A stretch of DNA of 20,662 nucleotides from Desulfitobacterium_A sp035539115 (lineage in GTDB: Bacteria; Bacillota; Desulfitobacteriia; Desulfitobacteriales; Desulfitobacteriaceae), in assembly GCF_035539115.1 (NCBI RefSeq), contig NZ_DATLJA010000053.1:1-20662 (forward strand), read 5' to 3'. Shown here piece after piece: positions 1 to 7,231 of this stretch. The first letter of the stretch is position 1; every line of letters begins with the position of its first letter. The notes beneath the pieces were generated by a model, which was not told the DNA's origin, did no database searches, and was given only the letters and a program-made list of their open reading frames with translations. The translations under genes were made by a program, and so were the position numbers.

Positions 1-85
1 ATGCCTGAGCCGTATGTTGGGAAATCAACACGTACGGTTCTTAGGCGAGAAAGAGGGAGCAATCCCTCCGACTTAGCCGGCAAAA
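1..85 (+). mobile_element. 3' end of a group II intron (domains V and VI)
   Basis: Positions 7-40 fit a 34-nt group II intron domain V: the 5' strand begins GAGCCGTATG with the AGC catalytic triad, a short GGAAAT tip follows, and the 3' strand ends CACGTACGGTTC. Directly after it, about 42-83, is a domain VI-like stem (GAGGGA-GCAA-TCCCTC) followed by CGACTTA, which could supply the bulged branch-point A. The exact 3' splice junction, roughly 78-85, cannot be fixed by eye. The maturase part, if any, lies upstream of the window, so it is unknown whether the intron is complete. Domain V is short and highly conserved, which supports the call. Confidence 0.75.
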
Positions 86-364
86 AGTGGAGATAGTATC
101 AAAGCTTTACCTATTGCTATTCTCTACCGTGACTCGGACATGTCAATGTCTGAGCATAATATGGAGTCTGTAATAGGTCGAACGAGTATGATGGAAAATG
201 GTGGATAGAACTAAGAATCTTAAACATTTAACGGATGAAGCTTGTGGATGAAAAAACTACGGCAGATAAGGTAAGAAAATAGCCATGGCGGTTATGGCAA
301 CTTTACTCGGCTTATCTTCGTTTAATTTCTTGGAGAGGCAGATTCGAAGGAGGAGCAAGAATAT
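86..364. other. Non-coding stretch between intron end and nitroreductase gene
   Basis: No convincing reading frame. One hairpin is visible at 133-154 (9 bp with one G-T pair, loop GTCA) with no T-tract after it, so it is not a standard terminator. A clear ribosome binding site, AAGGAGGAG at 347-355, belongs to the gene starting at 365. No strong sigma-A promoter was recognised. The stretch could be the 3' exon and leader of the nitroreductase transcript. Confidence 0.5.
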
Positions 365-1162
365 ATGCAAATACCAGAAGATAAATGGTATGAAGCTATT
401 TTTCAACGTCGTTCTAGGCGTCAGTTTAATGGTAAGCCCTTAGCTTTCGAGGAAGTAGCTTACTTAGCTGATTTCGCTGAAGAACTTAATAGAAATGTTG
501 GTGGTGCAAGGGCAGTAATAGTTAACAAAAGCCCTGAAAACGTGCTGAAAGGTGCGATAGGTTCTTACGGGAAGATTAAAGGTGCCCCAGCTTACGTCGC
601 TTTCATTGGCAACATGGAAGATCCACATGTTCAAGAGAAGGTTGGCTATATTGGTGAATGTTTCATATTAGAGGCCACTTCAATGGGCTTAGCAACTTGC
701 TGGGTCGGAGGTTTTTTTAGGCCAGAGATAGTAAGTAAACAGATAGCAATTAGTCAGGATGAACAAATACTAGCTGTTTCTCCTTTCGGTTATGCTTCAG
801 AACAATATAGTTTAGAAGAAAAGTTTATGTCTGGGTTCGCTTCAGGGCATAAACGGAAGGATGTGGAAGCGTTGTGCTTGGAGCGATATAAAACTGAATG
901 GCCTGATTGGGTTAGATCGGCATTAGAACTTGCTCGATTGGCACCCTCGGCAGTTAACAGACAGCCATGGCGATTTTCTGTTGAGACCGATGCTATAAAA
1001 ATTTCCGTCGATAGTGTAAAGGATTCATATCATATTTCTAAATGTTTGGATTGTGGAATTGCCATGGTACACATCGAGGTAGGAGCTAGACATAAAGGGG
1101 TTAGAGGAAGATGGGATTACCTTCTGCAGCCAGATGTTGCAATCTTTAAGGCTGAACGTTAG
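365..1162 (+). CDS. Nitroreductase-family protein (TM1586-type)
   Basis: 265 residues. The N-terminal RRSRRQFNGKPL is the typical flavin-phosphate-binding start of the nitroreductase fold, and the second half carries LELARLAPSAVNRQPWRF, a repeat of the same theme usual in the TM1586-type (putative TM nitroreductase) proteins. These are FMN-binding cytosolic oxidoreductases whose natural substrates are mostly unknown. CLDCGIAMVHIEVGA near the C-terminus fits the family's closing helix. The ATG at 365 has AAGGAGGAG at 347-355. The gene is followed after 22 bases by a lipoprotein fragment, probably in the same transcript. The family is fairly sure; the substrate cannot be told from sequence. Confidence 0.85.
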   Translation: MQIPEDKWYEAIFQRRSRRQFNGKPLAFEEVAYLADFAEELNRNVGGARAVIVNKSPENVLKGAIGSYGKIKGAPAYVAFIGNMEDPHVQEKVGYIGECFILEATSMGLATCWVGGFFRPEIVSKQIAISQDEQILAVSPFGYASEQYSLEEKFMSGFASGHKRKDVEALCLERYKTEWPDWVRSALELARLAPSAVNRQPWRFSVETDAIKISVDSVKDSYHISKCLDCGIAMVHIEVGARHKGVRGRWDYLLQPDVAIFKAER

Positions 1163-1184
1163 TGTGTCGAGGGGGGATGCAAAG

Positions 1185-1421
1185 GTGTCAAGGAAGAGCT
1201 TGTTAATTGTAATTGTGATCTTTCTTGTTTCAAGCATTCTAATGGGATGTTCAACTGAAAAGTACCCAATACATACGGTGGCAGTTATAGATGATAAAGT
1301 CATTATGGAGGAACAAATCAAAAATGAGATCGTTGAAAGAAACATCGCAATTAAAATATGGGATATGTTTATTTGTTATAGGTTTTTAAGTTCGAGACCA
1401 CGGAGGGCTTGGTATGGATAA
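1185..1421 (+). CDS. Short lipoprotein, probably a truncated gene
   Basis: A GTG at 1185 has a well placed GAGGGGGG site (1169-1176) and gives 78 residues. SRKSLLIVIVIFLVSSILMGC is a lipoprotein signal peptide with lipobox LMGC, predicting a lipid-anchored protein outside the membrane. After it, VAVIDDKVIMEEQIKNEI resembles the first helix-forming segment of SurA/PrsA-type chaperone N-domains, but the frame then ends in an arginine-rich tail (SSRPRRAWYG) that looks like non-coding translation and runs 8 bases into the next gene. An upstream ATG in the same frame (1134) would overlap the nitroreductase gene and lacks support. Best read as the 5' remnant of a longer lipoprotein gene, or a small lipoprotein of unknown role. 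Confidence 0.45.
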   Translation: MSRKSLLIVIVIFLVSSILMGCSTEKYPIHTVAVIDDKVIMEEQIKNEIVERNIAIKIWDMFICYRFLSSRPRRAWYG

Positions 1422-2052
1422 AACAAGACAGGCGATCGAGACATACAACAAACGTGCGGGTTATTATCAAATTAAGTTTATGGATTTCGAGAATTACAAA
1501 ACGAAATTAGAGGCATTCTGTAATATTTTATCGCCGGGAGCCAAGGTCTTAGATGTCGGTTGTGGTCCTGGAAATGCTTCCAAGCTTTTGGTTGAATTAA
1601 ATAAAGAGTTTAAAATATTAGGCATCGATCTTTCCACAGAGATGGTTAACCGCGCCCGTGCAAATGTCGTTTCCCCAAATGTACAATTCCTTGTTGGAGA
1701 TATCAGAGATATGAACCTAATGGGTGAGGAGTATAATGCGGTAATAGCATCATTTTGTCTACCGCATTTATCAAATATGGAAGCAGAGAAATTGCTTCAT
1801 GATATCGGGGCAACTCTATGTGAGGGTGGCTTCTTATATTTAAGTTGTATGGAGGGCTCAAAATCAGGTTTTGAGACAACGAGTTTCAGCCCTAACGACT
1901 ATATATTCTTTAATTATTACTCGGAAGGATTTATCCGAGAATTGCTAAGGGAGAATAATTTAAGGATTATACAACTTCAACGAGATGTATACTACGAAAG
2001 CAATGGGAACACAACAATAGACATGTTCTACTATGCCCAAAAGGTTACTTGA
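1414..2052 (+). CDS. Class I SAM-dependent methyltransferase
   Basis: 212 residues with the standard order of class I methyltransferase motifs. VLDVGCGPGNASKLL is motif I, the SAM-binding glycine loop; LGIDLSTEMV is motif II with the acidic residue for the ribose hydroxyls; FLVGDIRDMN is the adenine-contacting region; and YNAVIASFCLPHL is motif IV. No signal peptide or membrane segment is present, so it should be cytosolic. The start ATG has GGAGGG at 1402-1407. Its substrate is not evident; the Methyltransf_25/11-like group covers small molecules, lipids and quinones. It sits in an accessory cluster with a nitroreductase and an acetyltransferase, which gives no clear pathway. Confidence 0.88.
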   Translation: MDKTRQAIETYNKRAGYYQIKFMDFENYKTKLEAFCNILSPGAKVLDVGCGPGNASKLLVELNKEFKILGIDLSTEMVNRARANVVSPNVQFLVGDIRDMNLMGEEYNAVIASFCLPHLSNMEAEKLLHDIGATLCEGGFLYLSCMEGSKSGFETTSFSPNDYIFFNYYSEGFIRELLRENNLRIIQLQRDVYYESNGNTTIDMFYYAQKVT

Positions 2053-2285
2053 CGACGGCGACGTCTAACTAGCTAATCGAAGCCAAGGAGAGTTTTTCGG
2101 CCAACAGCCAAGAAAAAGGATATAGTAAAGCTCGCCTACATAAAGTAAGCCTAATAAAGGCATGTAATAAAGGGGATCTCTGAGTCGGTAGAGAATAGTT
2201 GTTTAGAATAAGAAAAAGCTGTTATAAAAGCCGCTGAGAACTAGATTCAAAGGGAGTCAGTTTTAAAATCATTGGAGGAATTAGG
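2053..2285. other. Non-coding gap between methyltransferase and acetyltransferase genes
   Basis: No reading frame with a ribosome binding site is seen. The sequence is A-rich. Its segment 2182-2198 matches the reverse complement of 117-135 apart from a two-base gap. GGAGGA at 2274-2279 is the ribosome binding site of the following gene. No clear terminator or promoter was found. Confidence 0.4.
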
Positions 2286-3047
2286 TTGACCATGGCAGAC
2301 ATTTCAAGAATTAGTATAATAGGGAGGCTCTCTTCGTATTATGACGGTGATTTTCGATCCACTGCAATAGATATTAAGGAGTTGCTTTCTGGGAAAACAT
2401 CGTATAGGGAAGAAGCCTTTTGTGAGGATCTGTATTTAAAATCTATCGAGTTTGAGATTTTCGTACATGATGAGAACAACGAAGTTCATGAAAAAGCAGG
2501 TTTACTCATTGGAAGATTGTTTGATATAGAATGTTGTGAAGAGGACGAATTCGATCCTTTAGAGGTTTTCGATAATGTGGATCAATATACATATGAGATT
2601 TATGATATGGGACGTAAGTACCATGAGGGGTTTCTGAGTCAGAATATTTTTGCAATCGAATCTTTGATGATATATCCGGAGTTTAGGGATAAAAATGTAG
2701 GAACTGCGGCAATCCATATATTGGCTGACGCTATCGAGGCCCAATTCAATTTAAATGCGGGTTGTTTCATTGTTATACCTGAGCCAGCATATGATTCCGA
2801 GAGAGAGGCAAAGCCTGACGAAGCTCAATATGAGCATCATAAAGCAAGATGTAAAGAGTTTTGGAAAAGACTAGGCTTTGAAAGTTTGAAGGATAGCCCT
2901 TACTGGTATTTTAACTTAGATATGGGGATGTTAGTAAACGGTCAGGACCCAAGCAGGAAAGAGACAGGGGAATCACGCTCTAAACTTGAAACAGAAAGTG
3001 CTACCATTTATGAATTCCCATCTCGCACTGATAATAAGGAATACTAA
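2286..3047 (+). CDS. GNAT-like N-acetyltransferase
   Basis: 253 residues from TTG 2286, six bases after GGAGGA (2274-2279). An ATG two codons later (2292) is the alternative. The middle carries ESLMIYPEFRDKNVGTAAIHIL, which matches GNAT motif A: a beta strand, then R-x-x-x-V-G-T-A gripping the acetyl-CoA pyrophosphate. Further on, KEFWKRLGFESLKDSPYWYFNLD resembles the closing F-x-x-x-L-G-F strand. The N-terminal 80 residues are acidic and not recognised. The last 40 residues are rich in K, E and S and look disordered. The acceptor substrate is unknown. Confidence 0.7.
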   Translation: MTMADISRISIIGRLSSYYDGDFRSTAIDIKELLSGKTSYREEAFCEDLYLKSIEFEIFVHDENNEVHEKAGLLIGRLFDIECCEEDEFDPLEVFDNVDQYTYEIYDMGRKYHEGFLSQNIFAIESLMIYPEFRDKNVGTAAIHILADAIEAQFNLNAGCFIVIPEPAYDSEREAKPDEAQYEHHKARCKEFWKRLGFESLKDSPYWYFNLDMGMLVNGQDPSRKETGESRSKLETESATIYEFPSRTDNKEY

Positions 3048-3106
3048 AACGGTCCATTGGGTTAGGGTAGAATTTAATTCAAATAGACAATGAACATATC
3101 TAGAGG

Positions 3107-3823
3107 GTGAGAACCATTTACATTCGTAATAAAAAGATTCCCGTTTTCAATATCGTATTGCTAGTAGCATTTATTGTTCTTTTAGTCTATGTCACAATGA
3201 AATATGCTCCAGAAATCACGAAGCTTTTAAGTGAACCTGAAAAATTTAGAGATTTGGTACAGTCTTACGGTTATAGTGGAATCTTTGTGTTTTTGTTTTT
3301 CCAGATTTTGCAGATGGTGATTGCGCCTATCCCTGGGGAAGTTATTCAAATAGCAGGGGGTTACATCTATGGAGTGTGGCTAGGAACCCTGTACCTTGCC
3401 ATCGGTGCGATTGTGGGGACAGTAGTCGTATTTTATGGTTCACGACTAATAGGTTATCCTTTAGTCAAAGTCTTTGTTTCGCAAGATAAGCTGACACGGT
3501 TAAACTTCTTGATGAAAAGTCAAAAGGCGGATATTGTGATGTTTGTCTTGTTTCTGCTGCCTGGGCTCCCGAAGGATATTCTGAGTTATATCGCGGGTCT
3601 AACTCCAGTGAAACCATTAAGATTTTTCACTCTAACGACAGTAGCAAGATTTCCAGCTCTTTTTGTATCAGTCTATATTGGTACAAATTTACAGACCAAA
3701 AACTACCTATTGGTGACTGTCCTTTCAACGATAGCTGTACTTCTATTTTCCGTCGGATTTTTCTTTAAAGACAGAGTGGTTAATAAGATGCATGTACTGT
3801 TCGATTCACATAAACTAGACTAG
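3107..3823 (+). CDS. VTT-domain (TVP38/DedA-like) membrane protein
   Basis: Up to 238 residues with about five to six membrane helices, beginning with IVLLVAFIVLLVYVTM. The central PIPGEVIQIAGGYIYG and the later LLPGLPKDILSYIAG are the paired half-helix/loop signatures of the VTT (SNARE-associated, DedA/TVP38) superfamily, with G-x(3)-G-rich helices between them. Such proteins are linked to lipid flipping and membrane homeostasis. The start is uncertain. GTG 3107 overlaps the only good ribosome binding site (GAGGGTGAG, 3103-3111), while an in-frame ATT at 3116, five to eight bases after that site, is a plausible non-AUG start. No terminator is evident downstream. Confidence 0.82.
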   Translation: MRTIYIRNKKIPVFNIVLLVAFIVLLVYVTMKYAPEITKLLSEPEKFRDLVQSYGYSGIFVFLFFQILQMVIAPIPGEVIQIAGGYIYGVWLGTLYLAIGAIVGTVVVFYGSRLIGYPLVKVFVSQDKLTRLNFLMKSQKADIVMFVLFLLPGLPKDILSYIAGLTPVKPLRFFTLTTVARFPALFVSVYIGTNLQTKNYLLVTVLSTIAVLLFSVGFFFKDRVVNKMHVLFDSHKLD

Positions 3824-3874
3824 AGATAACTGAGATTGTTTGGCCTAAATTACAATAGGATGAATATGATCTAC

Positions 3875-3906
3875 TATTAGTACTAATAATTCATCGCTGC
3901 GCAGCG
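3875..3906. promoter_or_regulatory. Two adjacent palindromes upstream of a mini-gene
   Basis: TATTAGTACTAATA (3875-3888) is a perfect 14-bp palindrome and CGCTGCGCAGCG (3895-3906) a perfect 12-bp palindrome, separated by six bases and lying 42 bases before the start at 3948. They could be repressor operators or a short stem. No T-tract follows either, so they are not terminators. Function is not established. Confidence 0.35.
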
Positions 3907-3947
3907 GATTATTTCCATACCGTTCATGAAGAAGAGGAGGAGTAATC

Positions 3948-4043
3948 ATGCTGGAAAAAATCCATCTTGATGTTAAATCACTAATTTTTATCTTAGTTTT
4001 AGTTGCTATTGCGGTGGCTGCTATTATTACTGTTGCAATCTAG
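3948..4043 (+). CDS. 31-residue single-helix membrane mini-protein
   Basis: An ATG with a very strong GAGGAGGAG site (3935-3943) opens a 31-codon frame. The translation begins MLEKIHLDVKS and is followed by a run of about 20 hydrophobic residues (LIFILVLVAIAVAAIITVAI) to the stop, predicting one membrane helix with a short charged N-terminus. The ribosome binding site, clean composition and the terminator hairpin just after (4069-4138) all argue that it is expressed. No family is recognised; small regulators of membrane complexes look like this, but no role can be assigned. Confidence 0.6.
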   Translation: MLEKIHLDVKSLIFILVLVAIAVAAIITVAI

Positions 4044-4068
4044 TTTTGGAGCGTGTTCTTAAAGTACA

Positions 4069-4138
4069 AAGAAAAGACGTCATAAAGGCATAGGTTAAAT
4101 ATTCTTATATAACCTATGCCTTTATGACGTCTTTTCTT
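4069..4138. terminator. 29-bp perfect hairpin, probable bidirectional terminator
   Basis: Arms at 4069-4097 and 4110-4138 are perfectly complementary over 29 bp with a 12-base loop. Each arm starts AAGAAAAG and ends CTTTTCTT, so a T-rich 3' edge is present on both strands. It lies between a + strand mini-gene ending at 4043 and a - strand mini-gene ending at 4144, where a shared terminator would be expected. The length is well above that of normal terminators. Confidence 0.75.
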
Positions 4139-4143
4139 CAAAT

Positions 4144-4260
4144 TTAGATTTGATCGGCATGCTTTTCTTTTTCATGTTTAACAGCATCGTATTCAAAGCG
4201 GAATTTCTGATTACAAAAAGTACAATGAACAAATTTACCATCATCTGAGGTCCTTGGCAT
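4144..4260 (-). CDS. 38-residue C2H2-like zinc-finger protein
   Basis: On the minus strand an ATG at 4260, seven bases after AAGGAGGTG (4268-4276), opens 38 codons. The protein reads MPRTSDDGKFVHC and continues with C-x2-C, then KFRFEYDAVKHEKEKH, giving a CxxC-x(12)-HxxxxH pattern. Spacing and the two phenylalanines match a classical C2H2 finger (beta hairpin plus helix) that would bind one zinc. Bacterial single-finger mini-proteins of this kind exist, and their partners are mostly unknown. On this strand the perfect ribosome binding site is preceded by TATAAT (at 4309-4314 on the + strand), a possible -10, though no good -35 was found. It converges on the 31-residue gene. Confidence 0.75.
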   Translation of the reverse strand: MPRTSDDGKFVHCTFCNQKFRFEYDAVKHEKEKHADQI

Positions 4261-4336
4261 GGGTACCCACCTCCTTGATCTTGAGTATAGACAAGATTTA
4301 CCCAAATTATACAATATATGGGTGAATTCTTTTGAG

Positions 4337-4359
4337 TAACATCGCTACATACGATGTTA
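4337..4359. promoter_or_regulatory. 8-bp inverted repeat before the two-helix protein gene
   Basis: TAACATCG, a 7-base spacer and CGATGTTA form a perfect 8-bp inverted repeat between the divergent starts at 4260 (-) and 4379 (+). It ends four bases before the ribosome binding site of the + gene, so it could be an operator or a stem affecting translation. No further evidence. Confidence 0.3.
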
Positions 4360-4378
4360 GGGAAGAGAGGTGTCGACT

Positions 4379-4696
4379 ATGTGGCATAGATGGATTCGTA
4401 ATATGGGAATGGATTTTTTTTGGATGAAAAAGGAATTAATCCGGCGTTGGAAAATGGATACTCCAGCCGGATTCATGGGTATAATAGCAATGATTTCGGG
4501 TTTAATATTGTTGGTTATTATGGTTCAGGGAATAGCGGAGGTTTTTCGGGGGGCGATTCCTTGGGTGGCTGGATCGAAGGTATCTGCTATCTATTGGTCT
4601 TCATTGGGCTATGCTTTAAAAGCAAGTCTTGCTTTCTTAGTGTTTTGTGCCTCCATTATCCTCTTTTTCCTGCTTAAATTATTTTATCGGCGCTAA
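4379..4696 (+). CDS. Small two-helix membrane protein of unknown function
   Basis: ATG 4379 is six bases after AGAGAGGTG (4364-4372) and gives 105 residues; an upstream in-frame GTG at 4370 lies inside that site and is less likely. The N-terminal 30 residues are basic and aromatic (WHRWIRN, KKELIRRWK). Two hydrophobic segments follow, roughly GFMGIIAMISGLILLVIMV and ASLAFLVFCASIILFFLL, and the chain ends in KLFYRR. This predicts an inner-membrane protein with cytosolic basic ends. A second frame over the same DNA has less membrane-like composition and no good ribosome binding site. No family is recognised. It lies before the glycosyltransferase gene but has a promoter between. Confidence 0.6.
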   Translation: MWHRWIRNMGMDFFWMKKELIRRWKMDTPAGFMGIIAMISGLILLVIMVQGIAEVFRGAIPWVAGSKVSAIYWSSLGYALKASLAFLVFCASIILFFLLKLFYRR

Positions 4697-4753
4697 TGGC
4701 ATAATTAGTAGCCATTTTCATATCTATGAAGTGGACAAACTTACTTTTAAGAT

Positions 4754-4782
4754 TTGCCTTGCATCCGAAAAAACCCTATGAT
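4754..4782 (+). promoter_or_regulatory. Promoter for the glycosyltransferase gene
   Basis: TTGCCT (4754-4759) and TATGAT (4777-4782) are 17 bases apart. An overlapping alternative five bases on is TTGCAT, 17 bases, TAGAAT. Either would serve the gene starting at 4815. Confidence 0.5.
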
Positions 4783-4814
4783 AGAATTGTGAAGGTTAAA
4801 AGGAGGTTGGAGAT

Positions 4815-6095
4815 GTGGGTTTCTTGTCCGGAGTTACCGGTTCTCATTTGTTTAATATGATCATGATTCCGGTTCAGGTTATCATTGTCTTTATGACGTT
4901 GTATTATTTTGTTTTGTCGATGTTTGGCCTATTTCGGAGACATGAAAAGAAGATATTAACACCTGGAAAGTCATTTGCTTTGGTTGTCTCTGCGTATAAT
5001 GAGGAAGCCGTAATTGGACAACTCATTGAGAATTTGCTTAAACTCGATTATCCTAGAGAGCTCTATGATGTTTTTGTAGTGGCAGATAATTGCACGGATA
5101 AAACTGCACTCATTGCGAAAAATGCCGGCGCGATCGTGCATCAACGCTTCAACGCTGAAAAACGGGGTAAGGGTTATGCTCTCGAGTGGCTGTTTCATCG
5201 GCTTTTCAAAAGGGAAAGGCAATATGATGCTGTGATTATTTTCGATGCAGACAATCTTGTTAACCAGAGCTTTCTCATTGAAATGAACAGTAAATTATGT
5301 CAAGGGGATAAGATCATTCAGTGTTATTTAGATTCCAAGAATCCTTTTGATACATGGGTTACGAATGCCTTCTCGATTACGTTTTGGCTTTCAAATCGGA
5401 TGCTTCAACTTGCACGATATAATACAGGGCATCTATCGAATGTCCTCGGCGGAACGGGTATGTGTATTTCCACGGATGTACTTAAGAAAATAGGGTGGGG
5501 CGCAACCTCACTTACGGAAGATCTTGAGTTCACGATGAAGGCTCTGACATATGGAATTAAGACAACCTGGGCGCATGAAGCTATTGTTTATGACGAAAAG
5601 CCCCTGACGTTTGCTCAATCTTGGCGTCAACGGAAGCGTTGGGCTCAGGGACAGATTGATTGTGCAGGACGCTACTTAATTCCTCTTGTCATAAAGGCAT
5701 TTAGAGAACGTAAAATTATGTATTTTGATGCCGCAGTTCATTTATTCCAGCCGGCATTGACCTTGATTGCAACTTTCTTTATGTTCACGAACCTGATTTC
5801 TGTTGTTCAACCGCATTACACGCATATATTTTCTGTTGTAATGCCGTGGTCGGGGTGGCAGATCTTATCTGCGTTTCAACTTGTTTACCCCATTGCCGCG
5901 TTAGCACTGGATCGCTTACCTTGGCGGGCATATTTCGGGTTGATTCTCTATCCTGTCTTTATCTATAGTTGGATTCCCATTTGTTTCCTCGGTTTTATAA
6001 ACCGAAAAGAAAAAGAATGGTCTCATACTCAACATACACGCTCGATTGCTATTGAGGATGTTGAGCTCAGGCAAAAGAAAGCATCTGTAAATTAA
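4815..6095 (+). CDS. Membrane-bound family 2 glycosyltransferase
   Basis: 426 residues from GTG 4815, eight bases after AGGAGG (4801-4806). An N-terminal helix (about residues 8-38) is followed by a GT-A domain: VVSAYNEEAVIGQL (nucleotide fold), VVADNCTDKT, IIFDADNLV (the D-x-D that binds metal and UDP-sugar), TSLTEDLEF (the TED catalytic-base region) and QRKRWAQGQ (the Q-x-x-R-W motif). Several hydrophobic helices close the protein. These motifs are those of inverting, often processive, GT2 enzymes such as cellulose, hyaluronan or poly-GlcNAc synthases. The sugar and product cannot be read from sequence. Gene neighbours show no polysaccharide cluster, and a terminator follows directly. Confidence 0.9.
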   Translation: MGFLSGVTGSHLFNMIMIPVQVIIVFMTLYYFVLSMFGLFRRHEKKILTPGKSFALVVSAYNEEAVIGQLIENLLKLDYPRELYDVFVVADNCTDKTALIAKNAGAIVHQRFNAEKRGKGYALEWLFHRLFKRERQYDAVIIFDADNLVNQSFLIEMNSKLCQGDKIIQCYLDSKNPFDTWVTNAFSITFWLSNRMLQLARYNTGHLSNVLGGTGMCISTDVLKKIGWGATSLTEDLEFTMKALTYGIKTTWAHEAIVYDEKPLTFAQSWRQRKRWAQGQIDCAGRYLIPLVIKAFRERKIMYFDAAVHLFQPALTLIATFFMFTNLISVVQPHYTHIFSVVMPWSGWQILSAFQLVYPIAALALDRLPWRAYFGLILYPVFIYSWIPICFLGFINRKEKEWSHTQHTRSIAIEDVELRQKKASVN

Positions 6096-6111
6096 GCGCA
6101 AGCTAAAAGAG

Positions 6112-6141
6112 AAAGGGGGAGAGTTCTCCCTCTTTTATTTT
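6112..6141 (+). terminator. Terminator of the glycosyltransferase gene
   Basis: A 10-bp stem (AAAGGGGGAG with CTCCCTCTTT, one G-T pair, loop AGTT) is followed by TTATTTT. The repeat copy at 6142 begins at the end of this T-tract. Confidence 0.9.
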
Positions 6142-6234
6142 ACTAACAGAAAGTATAAATTTTTGGCAGATAGCATAAGTGCAACTAAGGCTTCCGCCTA
6201 CGCCAGAGGCTTAGCGCAAGCCAAGTTTTCTTTA
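6142..6234 (+). repeat. Dispersed repeat, short form, copy 1
   Basis: 93 bases starting ACTAACAGAAAGTATAA and ending GCCAAGTTTTCTTTA. It differs from the copy at 19155-19247 at only two positions. The ends are imperfectly complementary (TATAAA...TTGGC against GCCAA...TTTATA), and the middle can form a small hairpin (GGCTT-AGCGC-AAGCC). It starts at the T-tract of a terminator. No coding capacity. Confidence 0.9.
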
Positions 6235-6285
6235 TAATTAGTAAAGAGCAATTGCTTTTCAGATTAAGAAAGCTGAGGGATTATC

Positions 6286-7185
6286 GTGGGTACTGTAGAG
6301 CAGACTATAGATCTTGAAGAAATGGTGGATAAACCCGGGATATTTATAGGTGGAGACTCCCCTTACGAGGGGTCAGACGCAGTTATTTTAGGAATTCCCA
6401 TGGACTATACCGTTAGTTTCCGTCCGGGAACTCGGATGGGACCTTTAAGTATTAGAAATGTCTCGATTGGAATCGAAGAATATAGTGTCTATTTAGATCG
6501 GGATTTAGGGGACTATGATTATTGCGATCTTGGCGATTTAGCCTTGCCCTTTGGTAATGTTGATAAATCCCTTGACTTGATTGAAAAGGCTTCTCGTCAA
6601 GTCCTAAAGGATGGCAAGTTTCCGATTTTCCTCGGAGGGGAGCATTTAGTAACCTATCCTCTCATTAAACCTTTTGTTGAGAAATATCCTGATTTAACGG
6701 TCGTTCATTTTGATGCACATGCCGATTTACGGGCGGATTATTATGGAGAAAATAACTCTCATGCAACCGTTATGCGGAAAGTTACCGAAATGCTTGGGCC
6801 AAAGCGAGTCTATCAATTTGGAATACGCTCCGGAATCCGGGAAGAATTTCTCTATGCTCAAGAGAATACGCATCTCGTCCTTGAGGAGGTTCTCGAGCCC
6901 TTAAAGGCTGTCTTACCAGAATTGAAGGGGAAACCCATCTACGTAACCTTAGATATTGATGTGGTCGACCCGGCATTTGCCCCAGGAACGGGGACTCAGG
7001 AAGCAGGTGGCTGCACTTCACGTGAAATTATTAAAGCCATCCACGCTCTTCAGGATTTAAATGTCGTGGGTTTTGACCTTGTTGAAGTTTCTCCGGCTAC
7101 GGACTCGAGTGAACGGACTGCCTTATTGGCGGCTAAACTAGTACGGGAAGTAATTCTAAGCTTTGTCAGGCGGAAAAAGGAATAA
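6286..7185 (+). CDS. speB: Agmatinase (agmatine ureohydrolase)
   Basis: 299 residues from GTG 6286, with GAGGGA five bases upstream. It is a ureohydrolase-fold enzyme: GGEHLVTYPL, VVHFDAHADLRADY and YVTLDIDVVDPAFAPGTGTQEAGG are the three signatures that supply the His and Asp ligands of the two-manganese centre. Agmatinase hydrolyses agmatine to putrescine and urea in the cytosol. Length fits Bacillus SpeB (about 290), and the presence of speA and speE in the same window supports agmatinase over arginase or guanidinobutyrase. The gene is alone between the repeat copy at 6142 and the tRNA operon, 4 kb away from speA-speE. Confidence 0.92.
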   Translation: MGTVEQTIDLEEMVDKPGIFIGGDSPYEGSDAVILGIPMDYTVSFRPGTRMGPLSIRNVSIGIEEYSVYLDRDLGDYDYCDLGDLALPFGNVDKSLDLIEKASRQVLKDGKFPIFLGGEHLVTYPLIKPFVEKYPDLTVVHFDAHADLRADYYGENNSHATVMRKVTEMLGPKRVYQFGIRSGIREEFLYAQENTHLVLEEVLEPLKAVLPELKGKPIYVTLDIDVVDPAFAPGTGTQEAGGCTSREIIKAIHALQDLNVVGFDLVEVSPATDSSERTALLAAKLVREVILSFVRRKKE

Positions 7186-7231
7186 CTAACCTACTTCTGC
7201 GAATTTAACGTTTAATACTTGCAGAAAATCT

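Noticed and set aside
6233..6238. TATAAT at the 3' end of repeat copy 1 as a speB promoter
   Set aside because: No acceptable -35 box lies 16-18 bases upstream.
7195..7226. TTCTGC/GCAGAA stem after speB as a terminator
   Set aside because: Only 6 bp with a 20-base loop and a poor T-tract; too weak to support.
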